A DNA stretch of 24,828 nucleotides from a virus. Where the stretch lies: positions 1 to 24,828 of the IMG/VR virus record IMGVR_UViG_3300027969_000405. The stretch is one strand, 5' to 3'. Shown here in pieces: positions 6,681 to 13,521 of the stretch. The stretch's first letter is position 1; each line of letters opens with the position of its first letter. Made by a program: the position numbers and the translations under genes. Below the pieces are notes generated by a model that was given only the letters and a program-made list of their open reading frames with translations, did not search any database and was not told the origin of the DNA.

Positions 6681-8958
6681 ACCAAGCGACAATTTACAAG
6701 CAGTATTTGAGAAAGCTATCGATACAGCTAAAAATCTCAATCACGAATATTTAACAATAGAACATCTTTTGTTTGCTATGCTGTGTGAAGAAGGATTTTC
6801 AAATGCTATTCAAGGGTATGGCAGTGATCCTGAATATATTAAAAAGAATCTCGAGCATTATTTAAAAAATAAATGCGATGAAATTACTGCGGCTGGCCCT
6901 GTAGCCAAGCCTAAAAAGACTCAAGTTGTTGAACGTGTACTTAATAAAGCATTTACACAAGTATTATTCAATGGACGTCAGCGTATTGAAAGCACAGACG
7001 TATTTCTTGCCATGATGAGCGAAAAACGTTCATGGGCACACTTTTACATTCAACAAGCAGAAATTGATAAAGAAAAATTTGCTGACTATATTAATAACAA
7101 CTTAGAAGGCGGCGAAGAAGAAGAGATGGATCAAGGTGATATGCAAGGTAATAAAGCCCTTAAAGCCTTTACAACTAATCTTAACGAGCTAGTTAAGAAA
7201 AGTAAGATTGATCCAGTTATTGGCCGTGTAGACGAACTGGAAAACATTGCATTGTCTATGGGACGTCGTAGTAAAAATAACGTTATCCTTGTAGGCGATC
7301 CGGGTGTTGGTAAGACTGCAATTGCTGAAGGCCTTGCTTTTAACATTGTTAAAGGTGCAGTGCCTGACTTCTTAAAAGAATATCAAGTGTTCAACTTGGA
7401 CATCAGTGCCATGCTTGCTGGTAGTAAGTATCGTGGAGACTTTGAAGAACGTTTTAAACTAGTACTCAAAGGATTAGCCAAGAAAGGTAAAACTATCTTA
7501 TTCATCGACGAAGCACACATGATCAGCGGTGCAGGATCGGCAAGCAACAGTGCCAACGATTTAAGCAACATGATGAAACCAGCACTAAGCAAAGGTACTA
7601 TCAAAGTTATCGCCAGCACTACATGGGAAGAATATCGTAAACACTTTGAAAAAGATCGTGCGCTTATGCGCCGTTTCCAACGTATCACAGTTGACGAACC
7701 AACTGTAGAAGTTACAATGCAAATTCTTAAGGGTATTAAGAAATACTACGAAGAACATCACAAAGTTAAAATTAAAGACGAAGCATTGCAAGAAGCGATC
7801 AAGCTGAGTGTAAAATATCAAGCAGATAAAAAGCTACCGGATAAGGCAATTGACTTGATTGATGTTGCTTGTTCACGTTTTAACTTGAAGATGCCAGATA
7901 GCGAACGAGTAGTCAATTCCGAAGGCATACGTTTTGAACTTGCTAAGATGGTTAAGATTCCAGAAGAGGTTGTTGCTGAACAAGAAAGCGAAGGACTTGT
8001 TAACTTGCAAGGACATCTTTCTAAAGAAGTTTATGGTCAGGACACAGCACTACAAGAAGTTGTAGATAAGATCATGGTGGCGCAAGCAGGATTGAAATCA
8101 GAAAACAAACCTATTGGATCATTTGTATTCATGGGTCCGACTGGTACAGGTAAAACTGAAACAGCTAAGGCACTTGCTAAACACATGGGTACTAAGTTGT
8201 TGCGTTTTGATATGAGTGAATATCAGGAAAAGCACAGTATCAGTAAGTTGATTGGTAGTCCTCCGGGCTACGTTGGCTTTGAAGAAAATGCTGGCTTGTT
8301 GATTACCCAGATTCAAGAAAATCCAAATGCTGTTCTACTGTTTGACGAAATTGAAAAATCACATCCGGATGTGGCCACAGTATTGCTACAAATGATGGAT
8401 AACGGTTTTATTACAGGATCAAATGGTAAACAAGCTGACTGTCGTCAACTTATCCTTATTCTTACAACCAATGCTGGCGCACAGTCAGCTGAAAAGAACG
8501 CTATTGGTTTTGGCGCACAAGACAAAGAATACAGTGATGTGGATTTGAAGAAATTCTTAACGCCGGAGTTCCGTAATCGATTAGACGGTATTATTACATT
8601 TAAGAAACTTGGCAAACCAGTTATGGTTAAGATCGTTAACAAGTTCATTGACGAAATGCGTGAGCAGGTTAAAGAAAAAGGTATCCGTATTAAAATTAAC
8701 AACGAAGCAATTGATTGGTTAATCGAAAAAGGCTTTGATGCTAAGATGGGTGCTCGTCCGCTACAACGTACTATCGACAAAGAAATTAAGCGTGACCTTG
8801 CTAAGATGATGTTGTTTGGAGAACTTAAAAACGGTGGCTGGCTACATATTAGCGTTGAGGAAGGCAAAATCTTGCTTACTGCTAAAGTAAAAACTCCAAA
8901 GCTACCATTGGTTGTAAGTGATGTTGAAACGGTTACTATAACAGAAAATGAAGTATAA
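6673..8958 (+). CDS. clpA: ClpA-type AAA+ unfoldase with intact ClpP-docking loop
   Basis: The 761-residue product has the full ClpA layout. The Clp N-domain is at about 1-145. AAA module D1 has Walker A GDPGVGKT (208-215), Walker B ILFIDE (275-280) and pore loop KYRG (252-255). D2 has Walker A GPTGTGKT (488-495), Walker B VLLFDE (554-559), pore loop GYVG (532-535) and the FRNRLD sensor region (about 633-638). IGF at 611-613 matches the IGL/IGF loop that docks on ClpP, and the long ClpB middle coiled coil is absent. Length is close to bacterial ClpA (about 750-760). No clpP is present, so host ClpP is the likely partner. AAAGGA precedes the start, which overlaps def. Confidence 0.95.
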   Translation: MVEPSDNLQAVFEKAIDTAKNLNHEYLTIEHLLFAMLCEEGFSNAIQGYGSDPEYIKKNLEHYLKNKCDEITAAGPVAKPKKTQVVERVLNKAFTQVLFNGRQRIESTDVFLAMMSEKRSWAHFYIQQAEIDKEKFADYINNNLEGGEEEEMDQGDMQGNKALKAFTTNLNELVKKSKIDPVIGRVDELENIALSMGRRSKNNVILVGDPGVGKTAIAEGLAFNIVKGAVPDFLKEYQVFNLDISAMLAGSKYRGDFEERFKLVLKGLAKKGKTILFIDEAHMISGAGSASNSANDLSNMMKPALSKGTIKVIASTTWEEYRKHFEKDRALMRRFQRITVDEPTVEVTMQILKGIKKYYEEHHKVKIKDEALQEAIKLSVKYQADKKLPDKAIDLIDVACSRFNLKMPDSERVVNSEGIRFELAKMVKIPEEVVAEQESEGLVNLQGHLSKEVYGQDTALQEVVDKIMVAQAGLKSENKPIGSFVFMGPTGTGKTETAKALAKHMGTKLLRFDMSEYQEKHSISKLIGSPPGYVGFEENAGLLITQIQENPNAVLLFDEIEKSHPDVATVLLQMMDNGFITGSNGKQADCRQLILILTTNAGAQSAEKNAIGFGAQDKEYSDVDLKKFLTPEFRNRLDGIITFKKLGKPVMVKIVNKFIDEMREQVKEKGIRIKINNEAIDWLIEKGFDAKMGARPLQRTIDKEIKRDLAKMMLFGELKNGGWLHISVEEGKILLTAKVKTPKLPLVVSDVETVTITENEV

Positions 8959-9586
8959 AGAAACTCGTAGCTTATTTTTAGGAAAATATCAGTACAAAAT
9001 TGCACTGATATGTTCCAGTGCTACCTTGTTCAGGGGAGGCGATATCGATAATGCTGTTATGGAATTGGCAAAGATTGATGTTAAGCATCCTGAACATTTT
9101 TCCTACTGGGCTAGTCGAATCAAATCAACCGAAGATTTAGAATATGTAAGATCCCTATGCAGTGATTTTAAAAAGATTATAGACTACGATTTGCGTGTGG
9201 AACAACCTATTATTAACATTTACACTAACGATATTAAGTCAGTTAGGTTATTTGAAAAAAAATACCCCGACACTATTAAATTTATCAGTAAGCCAGCAGA
9301 GGACGGTGTACTAACTAGCGATACTATCATTATGAATAAGATGAACTTCGAGTATCGTATTACTATGGGCGCAACCAAGCAGGAATACAGCAGTTTTGTG
9401 GAATGGGCTGAAAATAATGCTAAAATCAAGCTAACTAAGAGCTGTACACGAGATTTAAACCGTGGTAAAAGTTGGGGTGGTACACACTTCTATGTCACAG
9501 GAGACAACAATTTACTCATGACTAAAATGCATTTAGGCGGTACTATAAGCAAAGTACAGCGTATTATACACCAGGCCGAAGTATAA
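8948..9586 (+). CDS. Unrecognised protein, last gene of the dnaJ-def-clpA operon
   Basis: The 212-residue product starts 11 bases inside clpA and ends just before a strong terminator, so it is the fourth gene of the chaperone operon. It is soluble, mixed alpha/beta and basic, with no signal peptide or membrane segment. Notable stretches are LFLGKYQYKIALICSSATLFRGGD near residues 9-32 and a C-terminal GKSWGGTHFYVTGDNNLLMTKMHLGG region near 174-199. I recognise no family with confidence. By position it could be an adaptor or regulator of ClpA, or an unrelated gene sharing the transcript. Confidence 0.65.
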   Translation: MKYKETRSLFLGKYQYKIALICSSATLFRGGDIDNAVMELAKIDVKHPEHFSYWASRIKSTEDLEYVRSLCSDFKKIIDYDLRVEQPIINIYTNDIKSVRLFEKKYPDTIKFISKPAEDGVLTSDTIIMNKMNFEYRITMGATKQEYSSFVEWAENNAKIKLTKSCTRDLNRGKSWGGTHFYVTGDNNLLMTKMHLGGTISKVQRIIHQAEV

Positions 9587-9605
9587 AAGTCATTTTGTGT
9601 ATTAC

Positions 9606-9613
9606 GATAAATA
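9606..9613 (+). promoter_or_regulatory. Candidate late promoter GATAAATA nested at the left edge of a terminator
   Basis: GATAAATA fits the T4-like late promoter (TATAAATA) with one change. It shares three bases with the left arm of the terminator at 9611-9643. A start about a dozen bases downstream would fall in that left arm, so a late transcript would not carry a complete hairpin. It would drive the gene at 9661 and those after it. Confidence 0.6.
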
Positions 9614-9643
9614 CTCTAACTGCACCAGTTAGGGTATTTTTTT
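9611..9643 (+). terminator. Strong intrinsic terminator of the chaperone operon
   Basis: ATACTCTAACT (9611-9621) pairs with AGTTAGGGTAT (9627-9637) as an 11-bp stem with one G-U wobble around GCACC, followed by seven T residues (9637-9643). It ends the operon 25 bases after the stop of the gene at 8948. Confidence 0.9.
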
Positions 9644-9660
9644 GATAAACGGGCCAATAT

Positions 9661-10023
9661 ATGCGTATAAATGAACTCTGCGAAAGCATCGATTTAGAAT
9701 TAGAAAAAAATGGTAACAAGCACGGATTAGATTTCGATCTTAAAGATGATCTGTTATTCTACATGACACACAACGATAACGCATATCGACGTCATACTTT
9801 TCCAGCAATTATGGATTGTAGTGATATGCTAGAATCAGGTAAACAAACTAATCCTGCATTATTTAAAAAAGCTGTCAAAGAAGCCTATAACTCATACTGT
9901 AACGAATTTCAAATACGTGAACTTCCCGACGATATAGATCAAGAATTATTAGATGAAGTATCTAAACACATACACGATGATGAATGTGAAAAGATCAAAG
10001 ACGGTCATTACAAGAGAAAATAA
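9661..10023 (+). CDS. Small acidic protein of a T4-like late block
   Basis: The 120-residue product begins MRINELCESIDLELEKNGNK and continues with helical acidic segments (DLKDDLLFYMTHND, IRELPDDIDQELLDEVSKHI). No catalytic motif or membrane segment is visible. The overall pattern, including YRRHTFPAIMDC and the IRELPD segment, resembles a small uncharacterised protein I associate with T4-like aquatic phages; this is from memory and has not been searched. It is the first gene after the candidate late promoter at 9606. The short Arg/Glu-containing N-terminus resembles those of neighbouring late proteins. Only a few bases of intergenic sequence separate it from the next gene. Confidence 0.7.
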   Translation: MRINELCESIDLELEKNGNKHGLDFDLKDDLLFYMTHNDNAYRRHTFPAIMDCSDMLESGKQTNPALFKKAVKEAYNSYCNEFQIRELPDDIDQELLDEVSKHIHDDECEKIKDGHYKRK

Positions 10024-11238
10024 GTGCTACTTAGAGAATTATTCATCCGCGAAGAAGCAAAACCCAAAATCCCTCCTATGCTGGGGAGACCATTCAACCA
10101 CCCAGAACATTATGTAATATTTCACGGAGTAAGTGGCATCCTTGAAGCATTACAACATTTCGACGAAATCAAAGCTGAGCCTAAACAACTGAGATTCAAA
10201 TGGGACGGTAATCCTCAAATCTACTGGGGCAGAGAAAAGAAGAACGGCCCGTTAGTATTAGCAGGACACAACGGTTGGGGCAAGGGCGGTAGAAATACTG
10301 GTACCACAATGGACGACTTTACTAGTCCAGAAGCTGTGCAAAACTTCATCTTGAACAAAAGTGGTGAAGGTGCCAAAGGACAAGAAATAACGCCCGAACG
10401 TCAGCGATTTGCCACAGAGTTTGCAAATTTGTATCCTATATTTGATGCGGCCACTCCCAAAGACTTTGTAGGTTTTATATATGCAGATGCTATTTTTATG
10501 CCAGCTACCAAACCTGAAGTGGATGAAAGTGGTGTATACAACATGCATCCTAACCCACACAGTGCGACTGAATATCATGTCAGCAACGATAGCGATTTAG
10601 GTAAACGTGTAGCAGACGCACAGCTCATGATAGCCGCGCACGGCACATTTGATACATTTGGTGCTCCGGACTCTGCACAAAAACCCAGAGATGATTTCAG
10701 CGAGTTTAATGGCACAACAGACTTAATTGTGTTAGATCCAATTTATAATGGCACTGCACCTACTCAAGCAAAAAGCGGTGAAGAACTTACTGTCATAAAA
10801 GATGTAAAAACAAAACAAACATGGTTAGAACAAAACGGTCCAAAAATTGATCAGTTTGTTGGCAGTATTTCACATACTGACAAAAATGGAATATTTTATC
10901 CGTTCCTAAATCAAAAAAATGCGGCTGGCACGTTTGAACAAATTACCTCACAGGTATTTTTTGATTGGATGGCAGAACCACAAGCAAATGGTAAGCCACG
11001 TGTGTCGTTACCTAAACAACAAGCATTAGATGCTCTTGAAAAGCAGACGCAGGCATTAGGCGCAGTATTTCATGCTATGAAAGTTATTAGAGATATTAAA
11101 CACGACATATACAAAATAAGTAACGATACACACGATGCAGATGTGTGGTCAACCAATAGCGAAGGATATGTTCGTTACGCACAAGATAATCACAAACACG
11201 GCAATATGAAGATTGTTGCACCAGGGTGGAAAAATTGA
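10024..11238 (+). CDS. Putative KxDG nucleotidyltransferase/ligase-like virion-associated protein
   Basis: The frame opens with GTG directly after the upstream TAA and encodes 404 residues. The N-terminus, MLLRELFIREEA, resembles a T4 capsid-targeting sequence (T4 Alt starts with a similar ELITELFDE stretch). RFKWDGNPQIYWGR (about 57-70) contains K59-W-D61-G62, which fits motif I (KxDG) of DNA/RNA ligases and capping enzymes, where the lysine becomes nucleotidylated. FIYADAIFMP (about 151-160) and LTVIKDVKTK (near 257-266) could be motifs III and V. These are weak matches and the enzyme assignment is an inference. I recall related proteins in T4-like marine phages listed only as a domain of unknown function. 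Its 3' end overlaps the HxGH gene. Confidence 0.6.
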   Translation: MLLRELFIREEAKPKIPPMLGRPFNHPEHYVIFHGVSGILEALQHFDEIKAEPKQLRFKWDGNPQIYWGREKKNGPLVLAGHNGWGKGGRNTGTTMDDFTSPEAVQNFILNKSGEGAKGQEITPERQRFATEFANLYPIFDAATPKDFVGFIYADAIFMPATKPEVDESGVYNMHPNPHSATEYHVSNDSDLGKRVADAQLMIAAHGTFDTFGAPDSAQKPRDDFSEFNGTTDLIVLDPIYNGTAPTQAKSGEELTVIKDVKTKQTWLEQNGPKIDQFVGSISHTDKNGIFYPFLNQKNAAGTFEQITSQVFFDWMAEPQANGKPRVSLPKQQALDALEKQTQALGAVFHAMKVIRDIKHDIYKISNDTHDADVWSTNSEGYVRYAQDNHKHGNMKIVAPGWKN

Positions 11239-12596
11239 AAGCATATCACTTAACAGAATCTGAACAAGACCAAGCGGCCATTATATTTGGTCGATTTAAC
11301 CCTCCACACTTTGGTCACAAGGCCGCTTGGGATATTGCGGCTAGTTTTCCTATATGGTATGTGGGTACAAATCAAAGTACACAAGGTCCTAAAGATCCGC
11401 TTCCATTTGACATCAAAATGGAAGCTATGAAAACATTCATGCCAGAACTAGAAGATCACTTGGTGGCAGAACAAAGTTGGTTTACTCTAGCGTCAATGGT
11501 GTACAAACAACACGGTGCTGTTACATTACATATTGTTACAGATGCAACTGATGCAAAAATATTTGTACCTGCGTTACAAAAACAAAACGGGCTAGAAGGC
11601 CCCCACGGATTTTACAAATTTAACGATATTGTTTGGTCCGAGGCAGAAAGAAAAAGCGAAGCAAGCAAGGTTAGACAAGCAATCAAAGATAATAACCCAC
11701 AAGACTTTGAGAAGTATTCAGGAGTATCTGCTAATACAGAAGTAGCAGGACATCCTTATTTTAATCTAGTAAGACATTACATGATGCCTTATATGCAAGC
11801 TGAAATGGATAAAGAAAAGCAAAAAGTTGAAAGAGAAAAACTCAAAGCTGAAAAAGAACAACAAAAAGCAGAGAAAGCCGCTATGAAACAAACCAAAACA
11901 AAAGGGCCTGCACAAGAACTAGCGGAAAGAAATCTAAAGGAATTATCAACAGAACTATTAGGCAAGTATAAAAAGGCCGCGTATGCAGACGCTAAGAAAG
12001 CAGATGCAGAAGGTGATTATGCTCGCGGCGATAAACGTTTCAAAGGTATTAATCGAGCTACCAACAAACAGTTTGACAATGACCTCAAAAAACACGGACA
12101 GCAAAGTGTGTCAGAAGTAAAACAACGACTAGATCCCAAATGCTGGAAGGGCAAGCACAAAGAAGGAACCAAAATCAAAGGTGGTGTTCGTGTGAACAAC
12201 TGTGTGCCCAACGAAGGTCGGGTACGTATTGGTCAAGCATTGGAAGAAATTTACGAAGCTAAGGCCCGAGGCACAATTTCTAAAATAGATAAAGATGCGA
12301 TTCCCAACTTGACTCGATATGATCAATTGAATAACAGCGATTCATATACTTCTTATAGATTTGGTATTGCACTTGCTCCTAGTCCTGATTTTACAGACAT
12401 GGATCGTAAAAGTGCCATTGCCAACTCTTTTGCTATGGTTGATTATACCGAAGCTGATGCCAAGATTAGAAGAGGCGCCGAAAAAACAATGGGTGTTAAG
12501 TCCAATAGCAGTACGGGCAAAGGTTCTGTCGAAACAAATGATGTAAATACTGTTAGTCCAACAGCAAAATTAAAACGTAACAAATACGGTATATAA
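11226..12596 (+). CDS. HxGH nucleotidyltransferase-like protein with virion-type C-terminal modules
   Basis: Residues about 18-190 form a cytidylyltransferase/NMN-adenylyltransferase-like domain: GRFNPPHFGH (22-31) has the HxGH nucleotide-binding motif (H28, H31), and SEASKVRQAI (144-153) resembles the downstream SxxxxR motif. A charged coiled coil follows (about 192-222), then a GKYKKAAYADAKKADAEGDY module (246-265), a DPKCWKGKHKEGTK...NNCVPNE module (303-330) and a C-terminal domain ending TVSPTAKLKRNKYGI. That last domain is shared with the protein at 12891. The start is uncertain: GTG 11226 overlaps the upstream gene by 13 bases, while TTG 11235 gives a four-base TTGA overlap and MKAYHLTESE. 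Either start keeps the enzyme domain. Substrate unknown. Confidence 0.75.
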   Translation: MEKLKAYHLTESEQDQAAIIFGRFNPPHFGHKAAWDIAASFPIWYVGTNQSTQGPKDPLPFDIKMEAMKTFMPELEDHLVAEQSWFTLASMVYKQHGAVTLHIVTDATDAKIFVPALQKQNGLEGPHGFYKFNDIVWSEAERKSEASKVRQAIKDNNPQDFEKYSGVSANTEVAGHPYFNLVRHYMMPYMQAEMDKEKQKVEREKLKAEKEQQKAEKAAMKQTKTKGPAQELAERNLKELSTELLGKYKKAAYADAKKADAEGDYARGDKRFKGINRATNKQFDNDLKKHGQQSVSEVKQRLDPKCWKGKHKEGTKIKGGVRVNNCVPNEGRVRIGQALEEIYEAKARGTISKIDKDAIPNLTRYDQLNNSDSYTSYRFGIALAPSPDFTDMDRKSAIANSFAMVDYTEADAKIRRGAEKTMGVKSNSSTGKGSVETNDVNTVSPTAKLKRNKYGI

Positions 12597-12904
12597 TGAA
12601 ACAGTATAGAATAACCACTCAAGATCTAAATCAGGATAGTCCTGATGACTGTTATCTTGCACCCAACGATCCTGTACAAGAATTGAAGATATTATCTGGA
12701 ATGGGTGGATTAGGTGGTGAAGCAAGACTACACGAGTATCGTGCTGGCCAAGGTAGTAATATCAGCGTGACTGGCAGTAACAAGGGAGAATTGATGCGTA
12801 AAAACAATATCCAACCCGGAACCCCAGAATGGTTTAAATTATGGTTTAGTTTGCCTTATATGACAGGCGAAGCGCCAGTAGGAAACGATAATGAGAGCAA
12901 CTGA
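12596..12904 (+). CDS. Small late protein of unknown function
   Basis: The 102-residue product begins MKQYRITTQDLNQDSPDDCY and has a Gly/Met-rich centre (LSGMGGLGGEARLHEYRAGQ) and a GTPEWFKLWFSLPYMTG segment near 75-91. There is no membrane span or known domain. ATG 12596 shares the last base of the preceding TAA (TAATG), and the 3' end overlaps the next gene by 14 bases, so it lies in the late operon. The function is not recognised. A head-associated role is inferred from the neighbours only. Confidence 0.65.
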   Translation: MKQYRITTQDLNQDSPDDCYLAPNDPVQELKILSGMGGLGGEARLHEYRAGQGSNISVTGSNKGELMRKNNIQPGTPEWFKLWFSLPYMTGEAPVGNDNESN

Positions 12905-13238
12905 ATTTATTGCAGAAACAAGAAAAAAACTTGGTAAACCAACCGAGCGGGCCGCACCATATGCTAAAAGATATGACGATATGGATACGTATTACGATAT
13001 GTATCGATTAGGCATTGCTATTGCTGGTGATGGAAATGCTGATTCAGAAGGTCCAGCTGGGCATAGTCCAAGTGTTTGGATTACCAACAGCGTTGAAGAA
13101 GATAAAGTTAAGACTGCTGAACGAACACTTGGGAAGAAAGGTACAGTAATTGTTCCAAAAGGCCCTAGCGAAGAATTAGCCAGTACAAGCACTGTCAGCC
13201 CAGTAGCAAGTGTTAAAAAGAACCGATACGGCGTATGA
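12891..13238 (+). CDS. Putative head-targeted small protein sharing a domain with the HxGH protein
   Basis: The 115-residue product opens MRATEFIAETRKKLG. This closely resembles the N-terminal capsid-targeting sequence of T4 internal proteins (MKTYQEFIAEA, recalled), which the gp21 protease cuts after (I/L)xE. Residues about 27-115 match the C-terminus of the 11226 protein: RYDDMDTYYDMYRLGIAIAG aligns with RYDQLNNSDSYTSYRFGIAL, and both end in TVSPxAxxKxNxYG(I/V). A packaged head protein is inferred. The gene overlaps both neighbours, by 14 bases upstream and 4 downstream (ATGA). Confidence 0.7.
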   Translation: MRATEFIAETRKKLGKPTERAAPYAKRYDDMDTYYDMYRLGIAIAGDGNADSEGPAGHSPSVWITNSVEEDKVKTAERTLGKKGTVIVPKGPSEELASTSTVSPVASVKKNRYGV

Positions 13239-13495
13239 GATTAAGAGAAATCATATCAGAAACAGCCACTGCCGGCGCCACAAGCTCGGCTAGTATAGGT
13301 ACTGTAGTAAGCCCACATCTTGCTATTGGTAAGAAACGTGGTAAGAAAAGTTATACAGGAAGTCCAGGTAAGTCCGGCACAAAGGCTCCTAAACCTCCCA
13401 AAATTGTTCAGAAAAAGAAAAAAAACGGTACAGCTACAAACGCTCTTGACATGAAGGGCAACATCTTCGGTGGCGGCTCAGCCATCAAAAGATAA
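13235..13495 (+). CDS. Small basic late protein with capsid-targeting-like N-terminus
   Basis: The 86-residue product begins MRLREIISETATAG, with a possible gp21-type cleavage site (ISE). The rest is Gly/Ser/Lys/Pro-rich and strongly basic (KKRGKKSYTG, KPPKIVQKKKKNG), ending in NALDMKGNIFGG. Such low-complexity basic proteins suit a DNA-associated internal head role. Its start overlaps the previous gene by four bases (ATGA), and its TAA lies inside the late-promoter octamer at 13491. No enzymatic motif is seen. Confidence 0.65.
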   Translation: MRLREIISETATAGATSSASIGTVVSPHLAIGKKRGKKSYTGSPGKSGTKAPKPPKIVQKKKKNGTATNALDMKGNIFGGGSAIKR

Positions 13496-13498
13496 ATA
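13491..13498 (+). promoter_or_regulatory. Candidate late promoter GATAAATA overlapping a stop codon
   Basis: This is a second exact copy of the GATAAATA octamer at 9606. It contains the TAA of the gene at 13235 and lies 23 bases before the ATG at 13522, which has ACGGAG as ribosome-binding site. It would give the core-like protein gene its own late start. Confidence 0.6.
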
Positions 13499-13521
13499 TT
13501 ACAAGTTAACGGAGTCCTCAA

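Noticed and set aside
8445-9005. 186-residue open frame antisense to the clpA 3' end
   Set aside because: It lies opposite the conserved D2 module of ClpA, has no ribosome-binding site or recognisable domain, and is explained by the codon composition of clpA.
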